The notes beneath the pieces were generated by a model. That model was not told the DNA's origin, searched no databases, and worked only from the letters and a program-made list of their open reading frames with translations. Position numbers and translations under genes: made by a program. Below, piece after piece: positions 28,417 through 36,839 of a stretch of 36,839 nucleotides of DNA. This DNA comes from Acidobacteriota bacterium (GTDB taxonomy: Bacteria > Acidobacteriota > Thermoanaerobaculia > UBA5066 > Gp7-AA6). Location: contig QHVV01000107.1 in the NCBI GenBank assembly GCA_003222385.1, positions 1 through 36,839 of the forward strand, read 5' to 3'. Positions within the stretch are counted from its first letter, which is position 1, and every line of letters starts with the position of its first letter.

Positions 28417-28998
28417 ATGGGGAGTCTGACTCGTCGTTTCTATGGAACTACGTTGTTCGCCGTTCTGGCTCTCGCGCTCGCCGCGTCGCCGGCGTTCGGG
28501 AAGGCCAAGAATTTCCTGGACTCGGACGACGCGAAGGAAGCGAACGAGCCCGCGAAATTCCTGCCCGACTACGACAAGCTCACGAAGGGCAAGGACGCCG
28601 ACTGGGTGTATTTCCCGGAGGGGAGCTTGAAGAAGTACCGGACGGTCTCCGTCAAAGACTTCGTCGAGAACGGGCGCGGCCACGAAGCGCGGGAGGCCGC
28701 GCGGGCCGGCAAGGAGTACATGGAACAGTGGCTGGAAAAGGCCGGCTACAAGGTTTCCGACAAAGGCGCGGAGCTCTCGATCGAGGGCAACGTGTTCAAC
28801 GCCTGGCAGCCGGGGACCGGCGCGCGGATCTGGGGGGGTTGGATGGCCAACCCGGGGGTCGGCGTGGAGGTCATCCTCAAGGATTCGAGCGGGAAAATCG
28901 TCGGCGAGGTCCGGCACAAGAACCGGGGCTCTTCGATCGAGGATGCCGTCGAGAACGCCCTGGAAGAAGTCTCCAAGGCGATCCAGGACGGCCGGTAG
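28417..28998 (+). CDS. Secreted protein of unknown function
   Basis: 193 residues, from an ATG with a good ribosome-binding site (AAAGGAG). The signal peptide (TTLFAVLALALAASPAFG) is followed by a lysine/aspartate-rich mature part: FLPDYDKLTKGKDADWVYFP, YRTVSVKDFVENGRGHEA, and a C-terminal domain with GVGVEVILKDSSGKIVGEVR and SIEDAVENALEEVSKAIQ. The pattern (a strand carrying an effect on a quantity, then a conserved GEVRH strand and a closing helix) resembles periplasmic DUF4410-like proteins, but I do not assign it. Codon use fits the neighbours. It has its own promoter and is followed by a strong terminator, so it looks like a well-expressed single-gene unit. Confidence 0.8.
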   Translation: MGSLTRRFYGTTLFAVLALALAASPAFGKAKNFLDSDDAKEANEPAKFLPDYDKLTKGKDADWVYFPEGSLKKYRTVSVKDFVENGRGHEAREAARAGKEYMEQWLEKAGYKVSDKGAELSIEGNVFNAWQPGTGARIWGGWMANPGVGVEVILKDSSGKIVGEVRHKNRGSSIEDAVENALEEVSKAIQDGR

Positions 28999-29070
28999 AG
29001 CCTTCGACCCGGCGGGTGCTCCGGCGCCGAAGCTTCCGGAACCTTCTGAAAAAAATGAACTTGCCTGCCC

Positions 29071-29104
29071 GGCGGGCCTCCGTGTGACGGGGGCCCGCCT
29101 TTTG
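29071..29104 (+). terminator. Rho-independent terminator
   Basis: Stem GGCGGGCC (29071-29078) pairs with GGCCCGCC (29092-29099). An inner CCGT/ACGG stem around a GTG loop extends it, and a run of T (29100-29103) follows. It lies about 70 bp after the stop of the secreted protein gene and isolates it from the phoH operon. It is the clearest intrinsic terminator in the window. Confidence 0.85.
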
Positions 29105-29152
29105 CTGTTCCGAGGCGTGGTAGCGTAATTTCGGCACGGAGGAGAACGCAAG

Positions 29153-29356
29153 ATTCCCGATCCCAACCAGGCCGTCACGCTTCCCGATGCCGGCTTTACC
29201 GCCCTTTTCGGCATCGCCGACGAGAACCTGAGGGCCATCGAGGAAGCCTTCTCCGTTCGCCTGGCCGCCCGGGGCAACGAGGTTTCCGTCGTCGGATCGG
29301 GGGAGGGGGAGGACGCCGCCCTCCGCCTCCTCTAGGCGTTCTCCGACCTCGCCGCC
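29153..29356 (+). pseudogene. N-terminal part of PhoH, cut off by an in-frame TAG
   Basis: In frame with the phoH gene that follows, this stretch encodes the family's N-terminal KH-like region: LPDAGFTALFGIADENLRAI, EEAFSVRLAARGNEVSVVG and AALRLL. A TAG at 29333-29335 then interrupts it before [17 protein letters not shown] (Gln) at that codon would restore an unbroken protein by one transition. The natural start is also missing. The frame opens after a TAA and contains no ATG, GTG or TTG, but a strong GGAGGAG (29138-29144) lies 8 nt before ATT 29153. It may be sequencing error, decay, or ATT initiation combined with a nonsense mutation. Confidence 0.75.
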
Positions 29357-30145
<789 letters not shown>

Positions 30146-30149
30146 AACC

Positions 30150-32474
30150 ATGAACCGGCCGGTGACGTTCCGCCGCCGCCGGGCGTTGCCGCGCGAGACC
30201 GGCGCGGAGCCGGCGCGCCGGCCGTTCCTGCGACCCTGGTTCTGGGGGATCCTGTACGTCCTCGTCACGACCCTTTCGTTCGCGCCGACGCTGACCTTCC
30301 GGAAGGCGCCGGTCCGTCCCGGTTCGATCGCCACTCGGGACGTCGTCGCGCCGCGGGACCTGATCGTTTCGGACCCGGAGGCGACCGCTCGACGCCGTGT
30401 CGAGGCGGCGGCCGAGGTCCTGCCGGTCTACGACTTCGACGCCTCGGCCCCGTCCCGGTTCGAGAAGGAGCTGCGCGAGTCCTTCGTCCGCGCGCGTGTC
30501 GCCCTCGGCAGAAGCCGATCCCACGAGGTCACGCAGGAGGTCCGCGACGCGTTCCACCTGCCGATCGGCGACGAGGCGCTATCGGCTCTCGCGCGTCTCG
30601 GGTTTTCGAACGTTCTGGAGGACCGGCTCGTCTCGATCGGGCTCGAGCTCTACCGCAACGGGATCGTGGACAACCGGGAGGTCTTCGTCGAGCAGAAGGG
30701 GGGCATTCTCCTTCGCGACACTTCGACCGGACGCGAGCAGCGGAGGCGGGATTCGCCCGCGGCCGTCGAGTACGGCTCGGAGACGAAGTCGGAGGTGTCG
30801 ATGCGCCTCTCCGAGACCCCGCTTCGGGAAGCGGAGCGGGCCGAAGTCGCCGCGTTTCTGGCGGCGTCGCTCCGCCCGAGCCTGACGTTCAACTCGACCA
30901 TGACGGCGCAGCGGAGAGACGAGGCTTCCCGCGGGGTCGAGAGCGTCTTCACGAAGATCCCCCGGGGGAAGGTCATCGTACGCGCCGGCGACGAGATCAC
31001 CCCGCGGACGTCGGTCTGGGTGGCGGCCGTCCGCGCATCGGTCTCGGATCCGTCTTCCTGGTTCAAGGTCGCGGGAATCCTGATCCTGCAAACTCTGGCG
31101 GCGACGGCGTTCTGGCTGGATGCCCGCCGCTACATCCGCCGGAGGCGCGAACGTCCGCCCGACACGATTTACTCGTCGGTGGTGTGCGCCGGGATTCTCT
31201 TCGCGCTTCTCCTGCGCGGCTCGTTCGTGCTGGCGCAAGGATTCTCGGCGAGCTTCGAGGGCCCGGCGACCGCGGCGGCGACCTACTATGCCCTTCCTTT
31301 CGCGGCCGGGCCCATCGTCGCGGGCCTCGTGTCGGGGATGGGACCGGCGCTTCTGTTCGCGGCGGCAAACGCGGTCGGGGCCGGCGTCCTCATGGGGCAG
31401 AGCTTTCCGTTCGCGCTCTTCGCTCTCGTCGGATCGCTCGCCGGGATCTTCGCGTCCGGCAAGATGCGGGCGCGCAGCGTCCTGCTCGCGATGGGAGGAT
31501 TCGTCGCGGCCGCCAATTTCGTCTCGATCGCGGCGATTCAATTCCTGAACCCCGAGCCGCTCCGGTGGACCTTCGCTCTGGACGTTCTCGGAGGACTCGT
31601 GGGAGGCCTCCTCGTCTCGGCGAGTGTGGGACTCTTTCTCCCGGTCTTCGAGCACTTCTTCCACGTCACGACCGACATCCGGCTCCTCGAGCTGTCGAAC
31701 CAGAACCTTCCTCTCCTGCGCACGCTGGCTCTCGAAGCTCCCGGCACCTACCAGCACTCCCTGATGGTCGGGCACCTGGCGGAAGCCGCCGCGGAGGCGG
31801 TCGGCGCGGATGCCCTGCTCGCCCGGGTCTCCGGCTATTACCACGACATCGGCAAGACCAAGATGCCGGTCTACTTCATCGAGAACCAGACGAAGGGCTT
31901 CAACCGGCACGACCGGCTGGAGCCTTCGATGAGCGCGCTCATCATCGCGGCCCACGTCAAGGAAGGGGTCGAGATGGCGAAGAAAGCGAGGCTTCCGGAG
32001 CCGATCGTCGCCGCGATCCGGGAACATCACGGGACGAAGCTGATCCGCTACTTCTACCAGAAGGCGCTGACGAAATCGGAGCCGGGCGGGAACGCCGTGC
32101 CCGAGATGGAGTACCGCCACCCCGGACCGAAGCCGGGCACGCGGATCACCGCGATCCTGATGATCGCCGACGCGGTCGAGGCAGCGTCCCGGACGATCGT
32201 CGAACCGACGCAGCCGAAGATCCGGGCGATGATCCAGGCGATCGTGGATGACTGCCTGCGGGACGGCCAGTTCGACGAGTGCGATCTGACGATGCGCGAC
32301 CTCGCGCTCATAGTGGACGCGCTCGAAAAGACGGTCACCACGATCTTTCACCACCGGATCGACTATCCCGGGTTCGACTTCAATCCGGAACGAACGCGGC
32401 GCAAGACCGAGCCGGCTCCGGCGTCCGCGGCGACCGCAGCGGCCGCGCGCCCGCCGGGTCCTCGGCCGGCGTAA
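30150..32474 (+). CDS. PgpH-type 7TM-HD phosphodiesterase (cyclic-di-AMP)
   Basis: Membrane-bound HD-domain phosphodiesterase; characterised relatives (PgpH) cleave cyclic di-AMP. The 774 residues comprise a short cytoplasmic N-terminus, a first helix (WGILYVLVTTLSFAPTLTF) and an extracytoplasmic 7TMR-HDED region of about 280 residues with APRDLIVSDPEAT and SLRPSLTFNSTMT. About seven helices follow between residues ~310 and ~510. The cytoplasmic HD domain contains YQHSLMVGHLAEAA, SGYYHDIGKTKMP (the HD pair) and REHHGTKLIRYFY. A Pro/Ala-rich tail ends it. ATG 30150 is chosen because it follows the phoH stop by 4 bp, although the frame is open upstream. Its position between phoH and ybeY is a widespread arrangement. 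The nucleotide specificity is inferred. Confidence 0.9.
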   Translation: MNRPVTFRRRRALPRETGAEPARRPFLRPWFWGILYVLVTTLSFAPTLTFRKAPVRPGSIATRDVVAPRDLIVSDPEATARRRVEAAAEVLPVYDFDASAPSRFEKELRESFVRARVALGRSRSHEVTQEVRDAFHLPIGDEALSALARLGFSNVLEDRLVSIGLELYRNGIVDNREVFVEQKGGILLRDTSTGREQRRRDSPAAVEYGSETKSEVSMRLSETPLREAERAEVAAFLAASLRPSLTFNSTMTAQRRDEASRGVESVFTKIPRGKVIVRAGDEITPRTSVWVAAVRASVSDPSSWFKVAGILILQTLAATAFWLDARRYIRRRRERPPDTIYSSVVCAGILFALLLRGSFVLAQGFSASFEGPATAAATYYALPFAAGPIVAGLVSGMGPALLFAAANAVGAGVLMGQSFPFALFALVGSLAGIFASGKMRARSVLLAMGGFVAAANFVSIAAIQFLNPEPLRWTFALDVLGGLVGGLLVSASVGLFLPVFEHFFHVTTDIRLLELSNQNLPLLRTLALEAPGTYQHSLMVGHLAEAAAEAVGADALLARVSGYYHDIGKTKMPVYFIENQTKGFNRHDRLEPSMSALIIAAHVKEGVEMAKKARLPEPIVAAIREHHGTKLIRYFYQKALTKSEPGGNAVPEMEYRHPGPKPGTRITAILMIADAVEAASRTIVEPTQPKIRAMIQAIVDDCLRDGQFDECDLTMRDLALIVDALEKTVTTIFHHRIDYPGFDFNPERTRRKTEPAPASAATAAAARPPGPRPA

Positions 32475-32523
32475 TCGCCGTGGAGCCTCCTCCCGGCGGT
32501 CGTCCCGGCATGAGAATGCGGAG

Positions 32524-32949
32524 ATGGAAGTGGAAACGCGGTCCAGCGCTTCGGGCGCGCCCTCTCCGGCGCGGGTCCGCCGCGTGCTTTCGGCTGCGGC
32601 CGCCGCTCTTGGCCGTCGGGCGCGTGACGTCTCGGTCTACTTCTGCGGCGACCGGCGAATGACCGGTCTCAATCGCCGCTGGCGGCGCCGCAGCGGTCCC
32701 ACCGACGTGCTCGCGTTTCCGGCGGGGGGAGCGGATTCGCGCTTCCTGGGGGACATCGTGATCTCCGTGCCTTACGCGACGCGGCAGGCGCGGCACCGCG
32801 GCGAGAACGTTTCCCGCGAGATGGACCGGCTTCTCCTGCACGGGTATCTGCATCTCCTGGGCTACGACCACGAGACCGATCACGGCCAGATGGAAGCGCT
32901 CGAATCGAAGCTGCGGCGCCGCCTCGGGATCGCCGAAAAGACGCGATGA
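32524..32949 (+). CDS. ybeY: YbeY endoribonuclease / rRNA maturation factor
   Basis: Zinc-dependent endoribonuclease acting in 16S rRNA 3' maturation and ribosome quality control. The 141 residues include the conserved PTDVLAFP strand, GDIVISVPYA and the metal site LLHGYLHLLGYDH, matching HxxxHxxxxxH. ATG 32524 has a weak GCGGAG upstream; an ATG 13 bp earlier is in another frame. The 49-bp gap after pgpH shows no terminator. The stop overlaps the corC start (ATGA). Confidence 0.95.
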   Translation: MEVETRSSASGAPSPARVRRVLSAAAAALGRRARDVSVYFCGDRRMTGLNRRWRRRSGPTDVLAFPAGGADSRFLGDIVISVPYATRQARHRGENVSREMDRLLLHGYLHLLGYDHETDHGQMEALESKLRRRLGIAEKTR

Positions 32950-34181
32950 TTCCCTTTCTCGCTTCGGCGTTCTGCTATCTGGCGTTCCTGCTCTTCGAAA
33001 GCTTCGCGCTGGCGCTCGACCGTCTCTCTTCGATCAAGCTGCGCGGACTTCTCGAGGAACACCCGGAGCGCGCGCGCATTCTCTCCGGCCCCGGAGAGAT
33101 CGAGATCATCCGGACGACGACCAAAGTTCTCGTCCAGATCCTCCTGCTCGCCGGCCTCCTGACGGTCGTTTCGGGCTTCCAGACGTTCGGGGTCGAGCCG
33201 GCCTGGGCGTGGGGCGGCGGGGTCTTTCTCGCGGGCTGGCTGATCTCGGAGGTCGCGCTCCTGAAGCTGGGAGGCGCCGCCGACCCGGAGAGAACCGTGG
33301 CGCGCCTCCTCCCCGTCGTGACCGGGGCGTCCTGGCTGCTCCTGCCGCTCGCGATTCCGGTGCGGAAGATCTTCAACGCCCGCGCGGCGCCGAAGGTCGA
33401 GACCGAGGCGACCGATCAGGAAGTCCAGGCGTACATCGACGTCGGCCGTCAGGAGGGAATCCTCGAGAAGGAGGAGGAGAAGCTCCTTCTCTCGATCGTG
33501 GACTTCGGCGATACCCGGGTCCGGGAGGTCATGACCCCCCGGACCGACGTCGTGTGGATCGACGTGGCCTCCTCGCTCACCGTGCTCGCGGACCTCTTCG
33601 TCGAGTCCAAGTACTCGCGGATCCCGGTCGCGCGCGGCTCGATCGACACGATCGTCGGAATCGTTCACGTGAAAGACACGCTCCAGTCGATTCGGGCCGG
33701 CGGCTCGCGTCCGATCGCCGAGCTGGTGCGCGAGGCCTATTTCGTGCCGGAGACCAAAAAGGTCTCGGAGCTCCTGCGTGAGTTCCAGAGGCGGCACCTC
33801 TGGATGGCGATCGTGGTCGACGAGTACGGCGGCGTCTCCGGTCTCGTCACGGTCGAGGACCTTTTGGAAGAGATCGTCGGAGAGATCTCCGACGAGCACG
33901 AGGACGAGCGCGAAGAGGTCTCGCCGGCCGGGGAGCAGACGTATTCGGTTTCCGGAAAGGTGAATATCGCGAAAGTGCAGGAGCTCTTCGGACGCGGTCC
34001 CGAGGAAGAGGAGTTCACGACCCTGGGCGGTTTCCTCGCCGCCCGGCTCGGCCATATCCCCCGCCCCGGTGAGATCCATCGCGAGGCGGAGCTCCTTTTC
34101 ACCGTGGAGGAGGCGGACCGCCGCCGCGTCCATCGCGTCCGGATCGAGCCGATCGCCGTTCCCGTTCACCGCGACGCTTGA
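32946..34181 (+). CDS. CorC/HlyC-family membrane protein (CNNM + CBS pair)
   Basis: Membrane protein of the CorC/hemolysin-C group, associated with magnesium or cobalt efflux. The 411 residues comprise an N-terminal CNNM-like domain with about three to four helices ([38 protein letters not shown]). A linker rich in Glu ([20 protein letters not shown]) leads to two CBS motifs ([13 protein letters not shown], and [20 protein letters not shown]). The C-terminal transporter-associated domain contains [20 protein letters not shown]. It sits between ybeY and era as in many bacteria and overlaps both (ATGA and TTGA). Transport function is inferred from the family. Confidence 0.9.
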   Translation: MIPFLASAFCYLAFLLFESFALALDRLSSIKLRGLLEEHPERARILSGPGEIEIIRTTTKVLVQILLLAGLLTVVSGFQTFGVEPAWAWGGGVFLAGWLISEVALLKLGGAADPERTVARLLPVVTGASWLLLPLAIPVRKIFNARAAPKVETEATDQEVQAYIDVGRQEGILEKEEEKLLLSIVDFGDTRVREVMTPRTDVVWIDVASSLTVLADLFVESKYSRIPVARGSIDTIVGIVHVKDTLQSIRAGGSRPIAELVREAYFVPETKKVSELLREFQRRHLWMAIVVDEYGGVSGLVTVEDLLEEIVGEISDEHEDEREEVSPAGEQTYSVSGKVNIAKVQELFGRGPEEEEFTTLGGFLAARLGHIPRPGEIHREAELLFTVEEADRRRVHRVRIEPIAVPVHRDA

Positions 34182-35086
34182 CCGGATTTCGATCCGGCGA
34201 AGTCGCGGTCGTCGGGCGGCCGAACGTGGGCAAGTCCACCCTGGTCAATCGGCTCGTCGGCGAAAAGGTCGCGATCGTCTCGGACAAGCCGCAGACGACC
34301 AGAAAGCGCATCCTGGGGATCGCCCGCCGGCCCGGAGCCGAGATCGCGCTCGTCGACACCCCCGGGATCCACCGGCCCGACCACCGTATGAACGCCGCCA
34401 TGGTGCGGGACGCGACGGAGGCGCTCTCGACCGCGGACGTCGTCCTGCTCGTCGTGGACGCGACGCAGGAAGGCAAAGAGGGGCGCGTCCTCGAGATGCT
34501 CGCCCGCGCGGCGGTCCCGGCGATCCTGGCGCTGAACAAGATCGACCTCGTGGGCAAGGAGCGTCTCCTGCCGATGATCGCGGACTTCTCGCGGCGCCAC
34601 GACTTCCGCGAGATCGTGCCGATCTCGGCGAAGACGGGAGACGGGGTGGAGAGACTGGGGGACCTCCTCGCGGCGAACCTGCCGGAACGCCCGGCGGCCT
34701 ATCCCGAAGACTTCCTCTCCGCGACCTCCGAAGCGGAGTGGGCCGCGGAGGTTATCCGCGAGAAGCTCCTGGAGCGGACGCGGCAGGAGCTCCCGTTCGC
34801 GTCGGCGGTCGTCGTCGAACGGATGACCCGCGACGAGGAGCGGGACGTCTCCGTCGTCTACGCCTCTATCGTGGTCGAGAAGGAGGGCCAGAAGGCGATC
34901 GTCATCGGACGCGGCGGCTCGATGATCCGCGAGATCGGCACGGCGGCGCGCGCGGAGCTGGAGGAGAAGTCGGGCGGCAGATACTTCCTGGACCTGACCG
35001 TGAAGGTTCGCGCTGACTGGCGCGACGACGAACGGTTCCTGGCGAGGCTCGTGACCGACGCGAGAAAGGGCGGCAGCCCGCTGTAA
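34178..35086 (+). CDS. era: GTPase Era
   Basis: Ribosome-assembly GTPase that binds the 3' end of 16S rRNA. The 302 residues have the normal two-domain structure: G1 GRPNVGKST, switch region SDKPQTTRKRILGI, G3 DTPGIH, G4 NKID, G5 ISAKTGDG, then a KH domain with VVEKEGQKAIVIGRGGSMI and a closing LDLTVKVRADWRDDE. TTG 34178 overlaps the corC stop and matches the family start (just before GEVAVVGRPNVG). With phoH and ybeY it forms a 30S-maturation set. Confidence 0.95.
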   Translation: MTGFRSGEVAVVGRPNVGKSTLVNRLVGEKVAIVSDKPQTTRKRILGIARRPGAEIALVDTPGIHRPDHRMNAAMVRDATEALSTADVVLLVVDATQEGKEGRVLEMLARAAVPAILALNKIDLVGKERLLPMIADFSRRHDFREIVPISAKTGDGVERLGDLLAANLPERPAAYPEDFLSATSEAEWAAEVIREKLLERTRQELPFASAVVVERMTRDEERDVSVVYASIVVEKEGQKAIVIGRGGSMIREIGTAARAELEEKSGGRYFLDLTVKVRADWRDDERFLARLVTDARKGGSPL

Positions 35087-35090
35087 TTTT

Positions 35091-35393
35091 TTGTCCGACC
35101 GGCACTTCGGGCAATTCCGAGTTCTCAAGCCCTCGACGCGTACGATCTCTCTGCGGCTGCCGGAGAGCCTGCTGGCGGACCTGAAGGTCCTGGCGCACTG
35201 GATCGACACGCCCTACCAATCGCTGATGAAGGTCTACCTCGCTGAGCGGGTGATGCGGGAGCTGCGGGAGGGGAGGACTCCGGAGGAGCTGGCGGCGCAG
35301 CTGCGAGAGCCGGCGGCGCCGTACGGCCGGGGCGGACAGCCTCGGAAGCGCTCGTCGGTCGGAAACCCGCCTCGAAGAGGAAAGAAGAGCTAG
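35091..35393 (+). CDS. Orphan CopG/BrnA-like ribbon-helix-helix protein
   Basis: 100-residue basic protein with a ribbon-helix-helix DNA-binding core: the strand TRTISLRLPESLL, helix LADLKVLAHWI, and the helix PYQSLMKVYLAERVMREL. This is the arrangement of CopG-family antitoxins (BrnA-like, PYQxLxKxYLxER). The C-terminal third is a disordered Pro/Arg/Gly-rich tail (RGGQPRKRSSVGNPPRRGK), possibly for nucleic-acid contact. It begins with TTG, 4 bp after the era stop, so it is probably co-transcribed with era. No RelE/BrnT-like toxin lies on either side, so it is an orphan antitoxin or a regulator. The end overlaps the MglA-like gene on the other strand by 4 bp. Confidence 0.75.
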   Translation: MSDRHFGQFRVLKPSTRTISLRLPESLLADLKVLAHWIDTPYQSLMKVYLAERVMRELREGRTPEELAAQLREPAAPYGRGGQPRKRSSVGNPPRRGKKS

Positions 35394-36751
35394 CCCCGGA
35401 CGGCCTTCCGGACGCGCTCGGAGAGGTCATCGAGCGATTCCGCCAGCGCCTGGCGGAGTCGCTCGATCTCCGCCGTCCAGCTCTCGTCGGCCTCGCGCCG
35501 GACCTGCTCCTCGAGGAGCGGCGCGAGCTGCAGCTTCAACTCCTCCGGCCCCTGGCGAGGCTCCGCCGTCTTCTCGGAGACCGCGCGCTCCAGCTCCCGA
35601 AGGTCTCGCGTCAGCGCCGCCGCCTGCTCGTCGAAGCGCCCGACCCTCTCCCGCATCCGGCCGAGCTCTTCGACGAGGGTCTCTTCCGCGGAGCGGCCGC
35701 GGGAAGCCTCGGCGGCGAGACGGTCTTCGAGAGTCTGCACACGATCTTCATGGCGGCGGTCGAGCGCTGCGATGTCCCGCGCGAACGAAAGCTTCGCTTC
35801 TTCGATCTGCGCCCCGGCTTTCACCGCCGTTTCGGCCGCCGCCTCGAGAAAACCGGCCTGCTCCTCGAGCCGCTTTTCCAGCGTCCGGATCTTCTCTTCG
35901 AGCTCCGCGACCGCCGGCGGGGAGACGCCCTCGACCGCTTCGGCGAAGGGCGGCTCGAGAGGCTGCGATTCCGCCGCCGCGGAGAGCTCCGCTGCCGCGC
36001 TTTCGGTTTCTGGCTCGGCTTCGGTTGCCTCCGGGGCCGAGCGAACGAGTGTCAGGGGAGGGCGTCGTTCCTCCTCGGCTTCGTCCGGCCGCGCCACGGG
36101 TTCGCCGGCGGCGCCCGGGTTTCCAGCCACCACCGCCTCCGCGCCTTCCGCCGGAGGCCGGGCCTGCAGGCGCCGGAGGAGGTCCAAGAACGTGAGCTTC
36201 GAGATCAGTTTGAACGTTTCGGTCACCCCCCGTCCTTCGCTGGCAACGGCCTCGACGCGCGGATACGACGAAAAACCGAGCGCTTCCTGCATCGCGTCGA
36301 CCGACAGGATGTCCGGCAGGTCCCTCTTGTTGTACTGGATCACGACCGGGATCGTCTCGATCGCCGCGCCGTTCTCGACCAGGTTCTCCTTCAGGCTCTG
36401 CCAGCTCTCGAGGTTCTTGGGCAGCATCGTCCACTGCGAGTCGGCGACGAACACGATCCCGTCCGCGCCCTTCAGCACGATCCGCCGCGTTTCGTTGAAC
36501 GCGGTCTGGCCGGGCACCGTCGCGAGCTGGAAGCGGATCGTGTAGCCCTTGATGTCGCCGAGCTCCACGGGCAGGAGGTCGAAGTAGATCGTGCGGTCGC
36601 TTTCGGTCGAGAGAGCGAGGAGCTCCCCCGCGGTGCCCGGATCCAGATGCCGGTGCAGCACCTGGAGGTTCGTCGTCTTTCCGCAGAGCCCCGGCCCGTA
36701 GTACACGATTTTCGCGGTCAGCTCGCGCGTCGACGCGTTGTAGAAGACCAT
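35390..36751 (-). CDS. MglA-like small GTPase fused to a C-terminal coiled coil
   Basis: 453 residues. The first ~195 form an MglA-type Ras-like GTPase, the polarity switch of gliding bacteria: P-loop KIVYYGPGLCGKTTNL (Lys25), the MglA-specific TVPGQ in place of DxxGQ, FVADSQ, and NKRDLP for guanine recognition. After a disordered Pro/Ala/Glu-rich linker (about 200-280) comes a long coiled coil (AVAELEEKIRTLEKRLEEQA, then further heptads) to near the end (WTAEIERLRQALAESLDDLS). Classical MglA is about 195 residues, so the extension more than doubles it. No MglB (roadblock) gene is in the window. The ribosome-binding site GAGGAA precedes ATG 36751. It is probably a cytoplasmic organiser; an attachment or oligomerisation role of the coil is inferred. 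Confidence 0.85.
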   Translation of the reverse strand: MVFYNASTRELTAKIVYYGPGLCGKTTNLQVLHRHLDPGTAGELLALSTESDRTIYFDLLPVELGDIKGYTIRFQLATVPGQTAFNETRRIVLKGADGIVFVADSQWTMLPKNLESWQSLKENLVENGAAIETIPVVIQYNKRDLPDILSVDAMQEALGFSSYPRVEAVASEGRGVTETFKLISKLTFLDLLRRLQARPPAEGAEAVVAGNPGAAGEPVARPDEAEEERRPPLTLVRSAPEATEAEPETESAAAELSAAAESQPLEPPFAEAVEGVSPPAVAELEEKIRTLEKRLEEQAGFLEAAAETAVKAGAQIEEAKLSFARDIAALDRRHEDRVQTLEDRLAAEASRGRSAEETLVEELGRMRERVGRFDEQAAALTRDLRELERAVSEKTAEPRQGPEELKLQLAPLLEEQVRREADESWTAEIERLRQALAESLDDLSERVRKAVRG

Positions 36752-36776
36752 CGGGAGTTCCTCGCCGCTGCGATCG

Positions 36777-36782
36777 ATTGTA
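36777..36782 (-). promoter_or_regulatory. -10 box for the MglA-like gene
   Basis: On the minus strand 36782-36777 reads TACAAT, 25 nt before the ATG at 36751, giving a leader of about 20 nt that contains GAGGAA. Unlike several other genes here, this looks like a conventional leadered start. Confidence 0.4.
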
Positions 36783-36839
36783 GCGCGTGGGTGAGTCGTC
36801 GCGCGTGTCTTGACGCGTGCGTGCGCTGCCCGTAGACTC

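Overview
The window is a strongly GC-rich, densely packed bacterial chromosome segment. It carries housekeeping and envelope genes and no phage, plasmid, CRISPR, rRNA or tRNA signatures. An MglA-like GTPase, a methylmalonyl-CoA handling cluster, LolC/FtsX-type permease and O-antigen-ligase genes (diderm envelope), secreted proteins of unfamiliar type and frequent GTG/TTG starts would fit an Acidobacteriota-like diderm. That placement is an inference from gene content only.

Layout. 1-1022: divergent argS (5' end only, minus strand) and a SRPBCC/AHSA1-type gene, sharing back-to-back -10 boxes. 1039-4041: a DnaC-like ATPase followed by a SPOR+SpoIID lipoprotein whose reading frame is broken. 4065-6899: acyl-CoA dehydrogenase, MeaB-type GTPase, methylmalonyl-CoA epimerase and a small unknown protein, all joined by 4-bp stop/start overlaps. 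6920-8177 (minus): two tandem paralogous secreted proteins of unknown function. 8372-11720: DAHP synthase, carA and a LolC/E-type permease, again with 4-bp overlaps. 11730-14029: two divergent secreted proteins, one with a proline/threonine-rich linker and one with 14 propeller-type repeats. 14116-19253: carB overlapping an O-antigen-ligase-like membrane protein. 19266-22576: aroC (minus) diverging from a UvrD-family helicase, with a tandem repeat between them. 22626-26721: an FHA protein and two tandem paralogous GT-C-like membrane proteins. 26718-28998: cysteine-dioxygenase-like cupin (minus), an isocitrate/isopropylmalate-type dehydrogenase and a secreted protein with a strong terminator. 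29153-35393: PhoH, PgpH-type HD phosphodiesterase, YbeY, CorC and Era, a classic ribosome-maturation/stress neighbourhood, then an orphan ribbon-helix-helix protein. 35390-36751 (minus): an MglA-like GTPase fused to a long coiled coil.

Three themes stand out. (1) Eleven gene junctions use NTGA overlaps, implying pervasive translational coupling. (2) Several genes have a -10-like box six to nine bases before the start codon, suggesting leaderless transcripts. (3) Conserved genes repeatedly show coding lesions or missing start codons: argS has no canonical start, SRPBCC and SpoIID are frameshifted, phoH has an in-frame TAG and an ATT where a start is expected, and the helicase start is overlaid by a repeat. 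These may be sequencing or assembly errors, real decay, or unusual initiation, and they should be settled by read-level checks before biology is inferred.
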